Shown here piece after piece: positions 1-10,173 of a stretch of 64,000 nucleotides of DNA. Location: the NCBI GenBank assembly GCA_946478235.1, contig CAMLBF010000003.1, forward strand, positions 62,001 to 126,000, in the 5' to 3' direction. The position numbers and the translations under genes were made by a program. A model generated the notes under the pieces. That model had not been told where the DNA came from. It did not search any database and was given only the letters and a program-made list of their open reading frames with translations. The DNA is from an uncultured Bartonella sp. (lineage in GTDB: Bacteria; Pseudomonadota; Alphaproteobacteria; Rhizobiales; Rhizobiaceae). The stretch's first letter is position 1, and each line of letters opens with the position of its first letter.

Positions 1-2079
1 ATAGGTGCCACGCGGAACGTATTTTTCCACCAATTCTTCTACAACTTCGTCACGCATTTCAGCGATCATTTCATTAAGATCGGTGGCGTCCATAACCTCC
101 ATGCGCTGTTCAAAAATAACCTTACGCTGGTCATTCATGACATCGTCATATTTGAGAAGGTTTTTACGAATTTCAAAATTACGGGCTTCAACCTTTTTCT
201 GGGCTTTTTCCAATGCCTTGTTGATCCAAGGGTGGGTAATAGCCTCCCCTTCTTTCAAACCAAGCTTTTGCAACATGCCATCCATACGATTTGAGCCAAA
301 AATGCGCATCAAATCATCTTGCAACGATAAATAGAATTTCGAGCGTCCAGGGTCACCCTGACGTCCCGAACGGCCTCTTAGCTGGTTATCAATACGGCGG
401 CTTTCATGTCGTTCCGTTGCCAGAACATAAAGACCACCAGCCGCCAAAGCTTTTTCTTTTAATTTGGCGACATCTTCTTTGATCGCAGCAATCTTTGCAT
501 CGCGTTCCGGTCCTTCTGGTACGTCCTTCAACTCTTGCTCGATACGCATATCGACATTACCACCAAGTTGAATATCGGTACCACGGCCTGCCATATTTGT
601 AGCGATTGTTATCGCTCCTGGTACGCCAGCTTGTGCCACAATATAAGCTTCTTGTTCATGATAACGGGCGTTCAACACATTAAAACCGGTGAGCCCATCT
701 TTACGCAAACGATCTGCCAGATGTTCTGACTTTTCAATCGATGTTGTGCCAACAAGAATGGGTTGCCCTTTTTCATGCGATGCCCGAATATCCTGCACAA
801 TGGCCTTATATTTTTCTTCTACCGTACGATAGACTTCGTCATTTTCATCAATACGTTTTACTGGCAGATTTGTTGGAATTTCGATAACTTCAAGGCCATA
901 AATATTGCCAAACTCTTCAGCCTCTGTTGCCGCAGTACCTGTCATACCTGCAAGCTTGTCATACATTCTAAAGTAGTTTTGGAATGTAATTGAGGCAAGC
1001 GTCTGGTTTTCCGGCTGGATAGCGACATGTTCTTTGGCTTCCAATGCCTGATGCAAACCATCAGAATATCGGCGTCCCGGCATCATACGTCCGGTAAATT
1101 CATCAATAATCATCACCTCGCCATTACGGACGATATAGTCTTTATCGCGCGTAAACAGCTTGTGTGCTTTTAAAGCATTATTGACATGGTGGACGATAGC
1201 GACATTCTCGACATCATAAAGATCATGACCTTTTAGATAGCCCGCTTCAGCGAGCATCTTTTCGATCTTTTCTGTACCGATTTCAGTAAAGGTCGTTGTC
1301 TTTTGCTTTTCATCAATTTCATAATCTTCCGGTTTGAGAGGCGGAATGAATGTATCGATGAGTTTATAGAAATCTGTCCTATCTTCGAGCGGACCAGAGA
1401 TAATAAGTGGCGTACGTGCTTCATCAATCAGAATTGAGTCAACTTCGTCGACAATTGCATAATGGTGTCCACGTTGCACCATCTGACTGCGGTCAAATGT
1501 CATATTATCGCGCAAATAGTCAAAGCCAAGCTCATTATTGGTGCCGTATGTTATATCACAGGCATAGGCAGCTCTGCGTTCATCATTATCCAAATCATGA
1601 ACAATGACACCTGTCGTCAGACCTAAAAAGCCATAGATTTTACCCATTGTTGCAGCATCACGACTAGCAAGATAATCGTTAACAGTCACAACATGGACGC
1701 CTTTACCTTCAAGCGCATTCAAATAAACCGGCAAGGTAGCCATCAAGGTTTTACCTTCACCGGTGCGCATTTCAGCAATACCACGATCATTCAGCACAAT
1801 GCCGCCGATAAGCTGCACATCAAAAGGTCGCATTCCATAAACGCGTTTAGCCGCTTCTCTGACAGTTGCAAAAGCTTCTGGTAAAAGAGAATCGACTGTT
1901 GCCCCTTCGGCAAGACGCTTACGGAATTCATCCGTTTTCTGTCGCAATTCGCTGTCTGTCAATTTTTGGAACTGTTCTTCCAAAGCATTGATTTGCGCAA
2001 CTTTTGGCTGAAGGGATTTCACGCGACGTTCTTGAGCAGAACCAAAAATTTTACGCGCTAGGCCGCCTAAACTGACCAT
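1..2079 (-). CDS. secA: Protein translocase subunit SecA, 5' part (runs off the window)
   Basis: SecA is the ATPase that pushes unfolded preproteins through the SecYEG channel in the inner membrane. The minus-strand frame is open from an ATG at 2079 to base 1, giving 693 residues of a family usually near 900, so the C-terminal scaffold and zinc tail lie outside the window. The N-terminus begins [14 protein letters not shown], typical of SecA. Walker A (MRTGEGKT) lies at about residues 104-111, the DEVD Walker B near residue 210, and the second ATPase half shows GTTSIE and NMAGRGTDI followed by [20 protein letters not shown]. It is transcribed away from the parvulin gene at 2543, with a promoter-like pair at 2236-2264. 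Confidence 0.97.
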   Translation of the reverse strand, partial: MVSLGGLARKIFGSAQERRVKSLQPKVAQINALEEQFQKLTDSELRQKTDEFRKRLAEGATVDSLLPEAFATVREAAKRVYGMRPFDVQLIGGIVLNDRGIAEMRTGEGKTLMATLPVYLNALEGKGVHVVTVNDYLASRDAATMGKIYGFLGLTTGVIVHDLDNDERRAAYACDITYGTNNELGFDYLRDNMTFDRSQMVQRGHHYAIVDEVDSILIDEARTPLIISGPLEDRTDFYKLIDTFIPPLKPEDYEIDEKQKTTTFTEIGTEKIEKMLAEAGYLKGHDLYDVENVAIVHHVNNALKAHKLFTRDKDYIVRNGEVMIIDEFTGRMMPGRRYSDGLHQALEAKEHVAIQPENQTLASITFQNYFRMYDKLAGMTGTAATEAEEFGNIYGLEVIEIPTNLPVKRIDENDEVYRTVEEKYKAIVQDIRASHEKGQPILVGTTSIEKSEHLADRLRKDGLTGFNVLNARYHEQEAYIVAQAGVPGAITIATNMAGRGTDIQLGGNVDMRIEQELKDVPEGPERDAKIAAIKEDVAKLKEKALAAGGLYVLATERHESRRIDNQLRGRSGRQGDPGRSKFYLSLQDDLMRIFGSNRMDGMLQKLGLKEGEAITHPWINKALEKAQKKVEARNFEIRKNLLKYDDVMNDQRKVIFEQRMEVMDATDLNEMIAEMRDEVVEELVEKYVPRGTY

Positions 2080-2235
2080 TCCCGGTCCTTTCTGATGTTT
2101 ATTGCTGGCGTTTTGCAACGCCCGTTGAATGATGCTTATGCTTTAACACTTACTTTACACCTGATGCAACCAAATGGCCGTACAAAAGTGCAATTAGCCG
2201 CTTAAACTCAAAGCTTTATCGCTATATCTGGGCGA

Positions 2236-2264
2236 GAGATAGGTGTCATAGCGTTTTCTGTCAA
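2236..2264 (-). promoter_or_regulatory. Sigma-70-like promoter for secA
   Basis: On the minus strand TTGACA (2259-2264) is followed by exactly 17 bases and TATCTC (2236-2241). This is a good -35/-10 pair about 155 bases upstream of the secA start. Assigned by pattern only. Confidence 0.5.
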
Positions 2265-2489
2265 CTTTTGCGACAATGTTTAGCCTGTTTGAAACAGTTT
2301 TTCCTTAAATTTATTTCTTGTTATCACCTTAAATATACTAAAAACCGCGCACAATAATAAAAATTGGAACAATTGAGATTTAACCGATCACAAAAGATGT
2401 GCATTTCTATAGGAAAGTGATAACATTTTTTTACAATTTAATGAGTAACAATGCTAATAAGCATCTCAATTATACCTAATTTTCAGTCC

Positions 2490-2508
2490 AGAACGTCAAT
2501 AACGTTCT
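2490..2508. repeat. Inverted repeat in the parvulin leader
   Basis: AGAACGT (2490-2496) and ACGTTCT (2502-2508) form a perfect 7-bp inverted repeat with a 5-base loop. A related half-site, GCGTTCTC, follows at 2520-2527, just before the Shine-Dalgarno AAGGAG. It could be an operator or an mRNA hairpin. Confidence 0.4.
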
Positions 2509-2542
2509 TAACGTAAATAGCGTTCTCAAGGAGACACTCAAT

Positions 2543-3556
2543 ATGAAGTTAAAATCTAGCGTGCTGTTGTTATCATCAGCTTTATTGGTCAGCACCAGCC
2601 TAACATCATTGGCAGAAGAAGCGGCCAAACCTACGACACCTGCTGCAAATACAACACAGCAAGCAGAACAGCCAAAACTGCCTGATCCAAATGGTGCACC
2701 TGCCGCAGCTGCAAAACCTGCAGAAGAGGCAAAACCTGTTGATCCTTCCCATGTTATGGCTGTGGTTGATGGTAAAGATATTACTGCCGGTGACCTTGAT
2801 GCCATGGCTAATGATATTGATCCAGGTCTTGCACGTTTACCTGACCAACAACGTCGTTTGACGGTATTGAGAATTTACGTTGATATGAAGGCTTTCTCAG
2901 ATGCTGCTGTAAAAGATGGCTTGGAGAAGACACCTGAATATGAAAAACGCATGGCTGTTATGCGTGAAAACGTTCTTCAACAATTGTATTTCAAACAGTC
3001 AATTGTTGACAAAATTACAGATGCCGACATCAAGGCTCGTTATGACAAGGAAATTGCAAACCTTCCTAAAGAACAGGAAGTTCATGCACGCCACATTCTT
3101 GTAAAAACAAAAGAAGAAGCTGAAGCCATTATCAAACGCCTTGAAAAAGGTGAAAAGTTTGAAGACATCGCTAAGAAAAGCTCAACAGATGGTTCAGCTG
3201 CAACCGGTGGTGATCTAGGATATTTCAGCCGTGGACAAATGGTCAAGCCATTTGAAGATGCTGCCTTCTCGCTAAAAGTAGGCGACTACACAAAGAAACC
3301 TGTAGAAAGCCCATTCGGCTGGCACATTATCAAGGTTGAAGATCGCCGTGAAAAACAACCTCCAGCATTGGATGATGTGAAGGAAGTACTACGCAACCTG
3401 ATTGCTCGTGATCGTTACCGTGAGGTTATCAGCAATTTACGTGGCAAGATGGACGTTAAATATCCTGATGAATCCGTTGCAAAGCTGATGCAAAAATCAG
3501 AAGAAGCTGACGGTAGTTTACCAGGTGAATCCAATCAAGAAGATGATGACCAGTAA
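2543..3556 (+). CDS. Periplasmic parvulin-type peptidyl-prolyl cis-trans isomerase
   Basis: A PpiC/SurA-type foldase predicted to isomerise X-Pro bonds in exported proteins. Residues 1-25 form a signal peptide (lysines, then a hydrophobic core, ending SLAEEA). An Ala/Pro-rich spacer extends to about residue 70. A helical SurA-N-like region covers roughly 75-170, and the PPIase domain about 175-275 with HARHILVKT, GGDLGYFSRGQMVKPFE and PFGWHIIKVE. The tail is acidic. AAGGAG lies 9 bases before the ATG. Rhizobial homologues sit beside secA and argJ as here. No membrane anchor beyond the signal peptide is seen, so a soluble periplasmic or lipid-free product is likely. The exact clients are unknown. 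Confidence 0.92.
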   Translation: MKLKSSVLLLSSALLVSTSLTSLAEEAAKPTTPAANTTQQAEQPKLPDPNGAPAAAAKPAEEAKPVDPSHVMAVVDGKDITAGDLDAMANDIDPGLARLPDQQRRLTVLRIYVDMKAFSDAAVKDGLEKTPEYEKRMAVMRENVLQQLYFKQSIVDKITDADIKARYDKEIANLPKEQEVHARHILVKTKEEAEAIIKRLEKGEKFEDIAKKSSTDGSAATGGDLGYFSRGQMVKPFEDAAFSLKVGDYTKKPVESPFGWHIIKVEDRREKQPPALDDVKEVLRNLIARDRYREVISNLRGKMDVKYPDESVAKLMQKSEEADGSLPGESNQEDDDQ

Positions 3557-3581
3557 TCCTACTGTGTGACTTTTAACAACG

Positions 3582-3622
3582 AGCCGGACAGTTGCTTTTT
3601 ATAGCGTGTCCGGCTTTATTAT
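3582..3622 (+). terminator. Terminator-like hairpin after the parvulin gene
   Basis: AGCCGGACA (3582-3590) pairs perfectly with TGTCCGGCT (3607-3615), followed by a T-rich run. The hairpin separates the parvulin gene from argJ. Confidence 0.75.
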
Positions 3623-3653
3623 TTTCTGCCTTTTCTACCTATATGGAGAGATC

Positions 3654-4895
3654 ATGATGGCCAGTAAAATTTCGCCGCTTGCCCCAAAACAAATTCCCGA
3701 TATGCCAGCGCTCAATGGTGTTCGTATGGCGACGGCGAAAGCTGGTATAAAATATCAGGGTAGAACTGATCTTCTTTTCATGGTTTTTGATGACCCCGCC
3801 AATGTGGCAGGTGTTTTTACGCGCTCCAAATGCCCTTCGGCACCAGTTGATCATTGTCGCAAGGCACTATCACACGGAAAGGCGCGCGGTGTTGTTGTCA
3901 ATTCTGGCAATGCCAATGCCTTTACTGGTAAAAAAGGTGTTGTGACGACAGATCAAACAGCCAAAGCAGCCGCTGATGCATTACACGCCCATGAAAATGA
4001 AATTTTTCTGGCATCCACTGGTGTCATTGGTGAGCCAATGGACGCATCGCGTTTTACTGACCTATTACCTCAAATGGCTGTTGATGCCCTACCGGATAAC
4101 TGGTTGGAAGCAGCCAAAGCTATTATGACAACAGATACGTTTCCGAAATTGGCGACCCGTAGCATTCAATTTGGCGAGCAGACAATTGTTATCAATGGGA
4201 TTGCCAAAGGTGCAGGCATGATTGCGCCTGATATGGCAACAATGTTATCCTTTGTTGTTACAGATGCCCCGATTGAATCCCACATCTTACAGGAACTTCT
4301 TTCGGACAAGGTCCAGGCAACATTCAACTCTATTACTGTTGATAGTGATACATCGACATCTGACAGTTTACTGCTCTTTGCAACGGGTAAGGCCAAGGGA
4401 AATGCCAAAGCTTTATCCGACAAGAATGATGTGCGTTATCAGCAATTTGCACAAGCCCTGTATGAGGTTCTACATGAATTGTCGCTTCAAGTGGTGACAG
4501 ATGGTGAAGGAGCCCATCATTTAATAGAAGTTAAGGTTGAAGGTGCGACCAATGACAATGCGGCAAAAATTATTGCGCGTTCCATTGCCAATTCGCCATT
4601 GGTAAAAACAGCAGTTGCCGGTGAAGATGCCAATTGGGGACGTGTTGTTATGGCGGTTGGCAAAGCAGGTGTTGAAGCTGACCGTGATAAGTTATCCATC
4701 TGGTTTGGACCGCATCGTTTGGCAGTGTGTGGCGAGCGCGATTCCAATTATAATGAAGAAGAAGCATCACGCTATATGAAGGGGCAACATATCGTCATTA
4801 AAGTCGATATTGGCCTTGGCAATGGCAGTGCAACGATCTGGTCATGTGATTTGACCAAAGAATATGTCGAGATTAACGGTGACTACAGAAGTTAA
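3654..4895 (+). CDS. argJ: Bifunctional ornithine acetyltransferase / N-acetylglutamate synthase
   Basis: ArgJ transfers acetyl from N-acetylornithine to glutamate in the cyclic arginine pathway and may also make N-acetylglutamate from acetyl-CoA. The product has about 413 residues, as usual. The self-cleavage site is visible in [12 protein letters not shown], where the Thr becomes the N-terminal nucleophile of the beta chain, and the C-terminus ends VEINGDYRS like other family members. I chose the ATG at 3654 (or the adjacent one at 3657) because GGAGAG lies just upstream. The upstream extension to 3606 lies in the terminator hairpin and is unlikely to be translated. It overlaps the GNAT gene by about 32 bases. 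Confidence 0.95.
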   Translation: MMASKISPLAPKQIPDMPALNGVRMATAKAGIKYQGRTDLLFMVFDDPANVAGVFTRSKCPSAPVDHCRKALSHGKARGVVVNSGNANAFTGKKGVVTTDQTAKAAADALHAHENEIFLASTGVIGEPMDASRFTDLLPQMAVDALPDNWLEAAKAIMTTDTFPKLATRSIQFGEQTIVINGIAKGAGMIAPDMATMLSFVVTDAPIESHILQELLSDKVQATFNSITVDSDTSTSDSLLLFATGKAKGNAKALSDKNDVRYQQFAQALYEVLHELSLQVVTDGEGAHHLIEVKVEGATNDNAAKIIARSIANSPLVKTAVAGEDANWGRVVMAVGKAGVEADRDKLSIWFGPHRLAVCGERDSNYNEEEASRYMKGQHIVIKVDIGLGNGSATIWSCDLTKEYVEINGDYRS

Positions 4896-5667
4896 TAACA
4901 GAAATCGTCCGAATGACGTTTTAGCTAAAATACGACGCTTGGAAGCGTTGGCTGCACGTGCTTGGCCTGCAAAAGATGAAATTTATGATGGTGTTTGGGT
5001 AAAACGCAAAACATCAGGCATTGTTTTTAACAATGTCAATTGTGTTGTTCCATTGGATCCTGATGACGACCATGACATTGCCAATCGTGTAAAACGTTTA
5101 TGCTTTGAAAATGGTATATTTAACAGGCCACTGCGTTTGACGCCATTGGCGCCGCTAAAATTATTTGAGTATTTGCAACAACATGGCTGGTCCAATTCAA
5201 GCGATATCTCTGTCATGACACTTGAGCAAAGACCTCATCTGGTGGCATCTGACGTGACAATGCAAGAGATTGATATTGCCACTTATGCAAAGATTAGCGC
5301 CCGTCATCGGATTAATAACAAGAATGACGATGCGGCCATGCAAGAGCTTCTAGGGCGTATTAAAGGTAGCCCAACTTTTTTGCAGTTTAGCCATAATGGT
5401 AATGTAATAGGCAATCTGGTTGTTGTGCATGATTTCAAACAGGCTGGCCTTATTGATTTTTCCATACGGATTGATCGACGCGGCCGAGGATTAGGCAAAG
5501 CAGCCCTACAGACCGTATTGGGTCATTTGTTGAAGAAATCCTCTTCAATACCGGTTCAGTCTTTCTGGGTTGAGGTTGAAACGCAAAACAGCGTAGCATG
5601 GCGTCTTTTTGACAAAGCCGGCTTTAAAACCGTTTATCACAGTCAATATTGGAGACCTGGCGCATGA
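4864..5667 (+). CDS. GNAT-family N-acetyltransferase
   Basis: A 267-residue protein whose C-terminal third (about 175-262) is a GNAT fold, with the acetyl-CoA pyrophosphate-binding stretch [11 protein letters not shown] and the typical ending [15 protein letters not shown]. The N-terminal half has no family I can name. The ATG at 4864 overlaps the argJ 3' end and lacks a clear Shine-Dalgarno. A GTG at 4879 is an alternative. The stop overlaps the mutT ATG (ATGA), so argJ, this gene and mutT are probably co-transcribed and translationally coupled. The substrate is unknown. Confidence 0.85.
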   Translation: MSRLTVTTEVNNRNRPNDVLAKIRRLEALAARAWPAKDEIYDGVWVKRKTSGIVFNNVNCVVPLDPDDDHDIANRVKRLCFENGIFNRPLRLTPLAPLKLFEYLQQHGWSNSSDISVMTLEQRPHLVASDVTMQEIDIATYAKISARHRINNKNDDAAMQELLGRIKGSPTFLQFSHNGNVIGNLVVVHDFKQAGLIDFSIRIDRRGRGLGKAALQTVLGHLLKKSSSIPVQSFWVEVETQNSVAWRLFDKAGFKTVYHSQYWRPGA

Positions 5668-6083
5668 CATCTGCACAAAATTTATTACTCGTGGTTGCTT
5701 GTGCCCTGATTGATGCTGACAATCGTATTTTGTTAGCACAAAGACCGGAAGGAAAGTCGCTTGCAGGTTTATGGGAATTTCCTGGTGGAAAACTTGAACA
5801 AGGCGAAACACCTGAACAAGCACTCATTCGCGAACTTAGTGAGGAATTGTCAATCACGGTCAAACAGGATTGTCTTTCGCCATTGACATTTGCCAGTCAT
5901 ACATATGAAAAATTCCATTTATTGATGCCGCTTTATATTTGCAGGCGTTACCAAGGAATTCCACGTGGCGCGGAAGGGCAAAATCTTAAATGGGTAAAGG
6001 CAGCCGATCTTGATCAATATCCTATGCCGGACGCTGATAAACCACTTGTACCCATTCTTAAAGACCTGTTATTGTATGCATAA
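5664..6083 (+). CDS. mutT: MutT-like 8-oxo-dGTP diphosphatase (Nudix)
   Basis: A 139-residue Nudix hydrolase, expected to clear oxidised nucleotides (8-oxo-dGTP) and prevent A:T to C:G changes. The ATG at 5664 overlaps the preceding stop and has GGAG at 5651. The Nudix box reads GGKLEQGETPEQALIRELSE followed by ELSI. All metal-binding Glu/Arg positions of Gx5Ex7REUxEExGU are present, but the last conserved Gly is Ser. The substrate-binding LAGLWEFPGG segment is intact. It is the last gene of the argJ group. Confidence 0.92.
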   Translation: MTSAQNLLLVVACALIDADNRILLAQRPEGKSLAGLWEFPGGKLEQGETPEQALIRELSEELSITVKQDCLSPLTFASHTYEKFHLLMPLYICRRYQGIPRGAEGQNLKWVKAADLDQYPMPDADKPLVPILKDLLLYA

Positions 6084-6159
6084 AGCATACAACCGATGTT
6101 AATTACTTGTTAATATTTTGCGCATTAGGATGATTTCCTAGTCATTCTGGAGTTTTGTA

Positions 6160-6420
6160 ATGCGTCACCATGAACTGTTGAATAACGATCACGATAATCT
6201 TTCACCCAATGCGGGAACTGGGATATTGCGGGTTGTATTATTGTTCGGATCAGTTGCTGTCGCTTTGGGACTGATATTGGTTCCTTTATTGTCTGAGCGT
6301 AATGGAACAGAATTTACGCAAACAATTTTTCAAAAAAACGTTGATTATAACACTGTGACAGGTTCAATTCACGCCTCGTCCATTCCTCAAATCCCGACGA
6401 CAAATAATCCTCAGAAATAA
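6160..6420 (+). CDS. Small single-pass membrane protein, conserved hypothetical
   Basis: An 86-residue product with one strong hydrophobic segment at about residues 23-46 (ILRVVLLFGSVAVALGLILV) between a polar Asn/Asp/His-rich N-terminus and a polar C-terminus. CTGGAG precedes the ATG by 8 bases. It resembles small anchored proteins commonly found after mutT in this order. No function can be assigned. Confidence 0.7.
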   Translation: MRHHELLNNDHDNLSPNAGTGILRVVLLFGSVAVALGLILVPLLSERNGTEFTQTIFQKNVDYNTVTGSIHASSIPQIPTTNNPQK

Positions 6421-6553
6421 CGTTTATTTAGCGTAAATTTGTTATAAAATTCATTTTATTAGAAATCTGTTCTTTGTTCTCGCAACAGAGTGCTTTTAAC
6501 GTATGCGCACTGTCAAATTTTGCCTGTTTGCACCGCGTTAAGGAACAGATTTT

Positions 6554-7945
6554 ATGTCTTTGGGTTTTCTCATCAATCTTGTTATTTTTTTAGCTCTCCT
6601 GATCGCATTAAAACAAACAGGAAAAACCAATTGGAGCCTTTCGCGGCGCGTTCTTATTGGACTCATTATTGGGGTTATTTTTGGCATATTCCTGCAATGG
6701 ACATATGGCATAGAAAATCCAACTTTGAAAAAATCGATAGAATGGTTCAATATTGTTGGAAATGGCTATGTGTTGTTGCTGCAAATGATTGTCATGCCAT
6801 TGGTTTTTGCGTCCATATTATCCGCTGTGGCAAAATTACATTCTGCAACATCATTGGGCAAAATCGCAACTTTGGCGTTAGGCATTTTATTGCTCACGAC
6901 ACTCATTGCTGCTTTTGTCGGCGTATTAATGGTGAACCTTTTTGGCTTAACGGCTGATGGTCTTGTGCAAGGCAGTGCGGAAACGGCTCGCCTCAGTGCG
7001 ATACAGACAAATTATATCTCTAAAGTAGCTGATATGTCTGTTCCGCAACTTATTTTATCCTTTATCCCGAAAAATCCTTTTGCCGAGCTGACGGGAGCAA
7101 ATCCAACATCGATTATCAGTGTCGTTATCTTTGCCGCTTTTCTAGGGGCAGCGGCAATCCGTTTGGTAAAAGATAATCCTGACAAGGGAAACCATGTCAT
7201 TGCTGCAATTGATACGCTTCAAGCATGGGTTATGAAGCTGGTAAGGCTGGTTATTTTGTTAACACCTTATGGCGTTTTGGCTCTCATGACCAAAGTCGCT
7301 GCAACGTCCAATGCACAAGACGTGATAAAATTACTATCCTTCATCATCGCGTCCTATATTGGGCTTGCAATTATGTTTGCCGTTCATGGTATTTTGCTTG
7401 CCCTTACAGGAATTAATCCATTACGGTTTTTTGCAAAAGTTATGCCGGTTTTGACATTTGCATTCACAAGCCGCTCCAGTGCGGCCAGCATTCCCATGAA
7501 CATTGAAGCATTAACGCAACGTATTGGCGTTCCGCAATCAATTGCGAGTTTTTCAGCATCATTTGGTGCCACAATTGGGCAAAATGGTTGCGCTGGCCTC
7601 TATCCGGCGATGTTGGCAACCATGGTTGCACCAACTGTTGGTATCAATCCACTTGATCCAATGTGGATCATGACCTTGGTTGGAGTTGTAACGCTGAGTT
7701 CCATTGGTGTTGCCGGTGTTGGCGGTGGCGCAACATTTGCCGCTTTAATCGTATTGCCCACCATGGGACTACCTATCACATTGGTTGCTTTGCTTATCTC
7801 TATTGAGCCGTTAATCGATATGGGAAGAACTGCCCTCAACGTTAATGGCGCCATGACTGCCGGTACAATGACCTCTCAAATACTGGGTGAAACAAATAAG
7901 GAAATATTGAATTCCAATACGGAAAAAGATTTGCAGGAACACTGA
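6554..7945 (+). CDS. tcyP: L-cystine / dicarboxylate-family symporter TcyP
   Basis: A 463-residue inner-membrane protein of the DAACS (glutamate/aspartate-type) symporter family. The N-terminal text ([20 protein letters not shown], then [10 protein letters not shown] and [20 protein letters not shown]) and the exact length match E. coli YdjN/TcyP closely, so cystine uptake is the best call. Hairpin-loop motifs are visible in [11 protein letters not shown] and [10 protein letters not shown], and the ion-site region in [24 protein letters not shown] lies 10 bases before the start. It is monocistronic and convergent with the methyltransferase gene. Confidence 0.88.
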   Translation: MSLGFLINLVIFLALLIALKQTGKTNWSLSRRVLIGLIIGVIFGIFLQWTYGIENPTLKKSIEWFNIVGNGYVLLLQMIVMPLVFASILSAVAKLHSATSLGKIATLALGILLLTTLIAAFVGVLMVNLFGLTADGLVQGSAETARLSAIQTNYISKVADMSVPQLILSFIPKNPFAELTGANPTSIISVVIFAAFLGAAAIRLVKDNPDKGNHVIAAIDTLQAWVMKLVRLVILLTPYGVLALMTKVAATSNAQDVIKLLSFIIASYIGLAIMFAVHGILLALTGINPLRFFAKVMPVLTFAFTSRSSAASIPMNIEALTQRIGVPQSIASFSASFGATIGQNGCAGLYPAMLATMVAPTVGINPLDPMWIMTLVGVVTLSSIGVAGVGGGATFAALIVLPTMGLPITLVALLISIEPLIDMGRTALNVNGAMTAGTMTSQILGETNKEILNSNTEKDLQEH

Positions 7946-8081
7946 AAGACCAGCGCGCCGAGTTAATGCTATGACAACATATCCGATGCTGTTTTTGTAA
8001 AAAACCATCGCATACTGTTTACAAGTTGAACGGCTCTATCGTCGGGTAAGGATTGCAAAATTTCAATTTTCTATAACAATC

Positions 8082-8963
8082 TTATTGTCCTGATTTGTCG
8101 CCCAGAACGTCTGCAAGTGAAATTTTTCCTGTTCCCGGCTTCATAGGTTTTTGCTGATTTTCATCTGGTGCCCAACCCGATAGCCAAACAAATGAAAATC
8201 TCGCGCGAATGCGACCATCAGGATCGCTAAAGCGTTCTGAATATATTTCGGCAACGCGATTGAAAAACCTTTTCGATAAGGTTTTTCTCGATCGTCCAAT
8301 CAATGCATTTTGCATGCCCATTGCGCGCAAATCATACATAAGATCAAAGGCTGTATTATACCGCACAGTCAAATCTTCTACATCGGTAACCGGCATAGCA
8401 AAACCAGCGCGCTGCAATAATGCACCAGCATCTCTAATATCAGCAAACGGATAAACTCTTGGACTTACGCCCCCATAAATTTCCATTTCTGCTTGCAACA
8501 GACTTTCTCGCAATTCGCCAAGTGTGCCGGCACCGGACATAACACCGAGAAACAAACCATCTGGTTTCAAAGATTTTTTTATTTGTAGCAAAACACCCGG
8601 CACATCATTGGTAATGTGTAGTGATAGAAGCGATGTAACAAGATCATAATGATGGTCTGGCAAATCAAGTAATTCACGGTGCCGCTTCATGAATTTATAT
8701 GAACCGTTTATATAATCTTCGCTGGTTTCAACAATATCGACAGTGTCCACCTTGTTGGAATTTAACAAGGTTTGCGCACCTTGCCCAGTATGCCCATGAA
8801 TATCTGCAGCCAATTGAAACTTACGATCAACGGTCTGCAAGCGTTCTGATAGTTCCGTGCAGACATATTGTAATAAAAAATCAGCGCTTTGACCAGATTT
8901 TTTAAATGCTCGTTTGCGAAATTGTTCGATAAGCTTATGATCAAATATTATCGGATTATCCAT
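8082..8963 (-). CDS. SAM-dependent methyltransferase, NDUFAF5/BioC-like
   Basis: A 293-residue class I methyltransferase. The start is placed at MDNPIIFDHKLIEQFRKRAF, the typical N-terminus of the alphaproteobacterial family related to complex I assembly factor NDUFAF5. A longer frame needs a TTG at 8996. The glycine-rich SAM motif is degenerate (ADIHGHTGQGAQTL), followed by LPDHHYDLVTSLLSLHITND and LKPDGLFLGVMSGAGTLGEL. The missing canonical GxGxG is a feature I also associate with NDUFAF5-type proteins. It is divergent from comF across a 189-base spacer. The substrate is uncertain. Confidence 0.82.
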   Translation of the reverse strand: MDNPIIFDHKLIEQFRKRAFKKSGQSADFLLQYVCTELSERLQTVDRKFQLAADIHGHTGQGAQTLLNSNKVDTVDIVETSEDYINGSYKFMKRHRELLDLPDHHYDLVTSLLSLHITNDVPGVLLQIKKSLKPDGLFLGVMSGAGTLGELRESLLQAEMEIYGGVSPRVYPFADIRDAGALLQRAGFAMPVTDVEDLTVRYNTAFDLMYDLRAMGMQNALIGRSRKTLSKRFFNRVAEIYSERFSDPDGRIRARFSFVWLSGWAPDENQQKPMKPGTGKISLADVLGDKSGQ

Positions 8964-9152
8964 GATGCGTGTCGTGATATATTCCTGTTTGTACAAATGC
9001 GATATATGAATTCAAGTTGAAGTAAAATAGCTACTCTTCATAAATCTTCATAGGTTTAGCAAATTATAACGATAAACTTTTTACCACCTGATATATCCGA
9101 CGATCAATAGCTATCCGGAAAGGATTATAAACTGAAGCTCTTCGAACAGGTT

Positions 9153-9872
9153 ATGAATATAGTCTTCCCGCCAACTTGTCCGGGGTGTGGTGCCTTTGTT
9201 TCACAATATGGCGCGATTTGTCCGGATTGCTGGTTGAAGATCCAATTTATTACCAAACCATATTGCCCAATAATGGGTACGCCTTTTGTTTATGACCCAG
9301 GGGATGGTTTCTTAAGTGGCGAAGCGCTACAATCGCCACCACCCTTTGCACATGCCCGTTCTGCCGTTGTCCATGATGGTCTTGCCCGCAATCTCGTTAC
9401 ACGTTTAAAATATGGTGACCGCACCGAGCTTGCTTCTTTCATGGCTGATTGGATGGTTAATGCCGGTAATGATATTCTGGCTGATTGCGATTTGATTGTG
9501 CCTGTTCCACTGCATTTTAGACGTTTTTTAAGAAGGCATTATAATCAGGCTGCGGAATTGTCACGCTACATTGCCAAAAAGACAGGAAAAGACTTTCGTC
9601 CAGATGTGCTTAAAAGGCACCGTTACACTCGCCAACAGGTTGGTTTACGGGCAACAGAACGCCACAAAAATGTTAAAGGCGCATTTACAGTACCCAAAGC
9701 CGGTAAAACCGCTATAAAAGGAAAAAACATAATATTGGTGGATGATGTTTTTACCACGGGTGCAACGGTACGGGCTGCCACAACAACCTTGTGCAAAGCC
9801 GGCGCACACAAGGTCAGTGTGCTTACTTTTTCGCGTGTTTTAACGGAAGCTGCCGATACGTGTTTCACTTGA
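9153..9872 (+). CDS. ComF family phosphoribosyltransferase-like protein
   Basis: A zinc-finger N-terminus (CPGCG at residues 9-13 and CPDC near 25-28) is followed by a PRTase fold with the PRPP loop IILVDDVFTTGATVRAA near residues 195-211, the ComF/GntX signature. The roles proposed for the family are DNA uptake or phosphoribosyl metabolism; none is firm. The ATG at 9153 lacks a good Shine-Dalgarno. A CTG at 9132 in the same frame, 7 bases after AAAGGA, would give LKLFEQVMNIVFPPTC, matching the longer N-termini of relatives, so the true start may be upstream. Confidence 0.88.
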   Translation: MNIVFPPTCPGCGAFVSQYGAICPDCWLKIQFITKPYCPIMGTPFVYDPGDGFLSGEALQSPPPFAHARSAVVHDGLARNLVTRLKYGDRTELASFMADWMVNAGNDILADCDLIVPVPLHFRRFLRRHYNQAAELSRYIAKKTGKDFRPDVLKRHRYTRQQVGLRATERHKNVKGAFTVPKAGKTAIKGKNIILVDDVFTTGATVRAATTTLCKAGAHKVSVLTFSRVLTEAADTCFT

Positions 9873-9916
9873 GTGAGAAAACAATATTACTTATATAAAA
9901 ATAAATGGAGAACGAA

Positions 9917-10171
9917 ATGCCACATGTAACAATATATACCCGTCCTGGCTGCCCATATTGCACTTCTGCCAAGGAATTATTAGAATCAAAAGGCGTTGCT
10001 TATGAAGAAATCGACGCTTCCGGTGATAGACGTCCAGAAATGGTTGAGCGTGCCTATGGGCGCAATACATTTCCGCAAATTTTCATTGGTGATGTTCATG
10101 TTGGCGGTTGCGACGATATCCATGCACTTGATGAAAAAGGCGAACTTGATTCCCTTCTTGCCGGAAAGTAA
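9917..10171 (+). CDS. grxC: Glutaredoxin 3
   Basis: An 84-residue dithiol glutaredoxin with the CPYC active site in TIYTRPGCPYCTSAKELL, the cis-Pro in NTFPQIFIG, and the GSH-binding GGCDDIHALD. It reduces protein and glutathione mixed disulfides in the cytoplasm. The start was chosen at 9917 because GGAG (9908-9911) lies upstream. The in-frame ATG at 9905 would overlap the Shine-Dalgarno. It lies between comF and the DUF1178 gene, spaced as an operon. Confidence 0.95.
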   Translation: MPHVTIYTRPGCPYCTSAKELLESKGVAYEEIDASGDRRPEMVERAYGRNTFPQIFIGDVHVGGCDDIHALDEKGELDSLLAGK

Positions 10172-10173
10172 AA

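Larger units (their letters stand above)
2080..2542. other. Divergent intergenic region secA / parvulin
   Basis: These 463 bases without a gene hold the secA promoter-like pair and, next to the parvulin start, a small inverted repeat with a third half-site. The centre (2330-2480) is AT-rich. No credible small coding frame was seen. Confidence 0.6.

Noticed and set aside
2476..2805. 109-codon minus-strand frame
   Set aside because: Antisense to the signal peptide and Ala/Pro-rich spacer of the parvulin gene. Composition is a mirror of that low-complexity region.
6490..6957. 155-codon frame overlapping the cystine symporter start
   Set aside because: Out of frame with tcyP, rich in Cys/His/Trp as expected from a shifted membrane-protein gene, and without homology.
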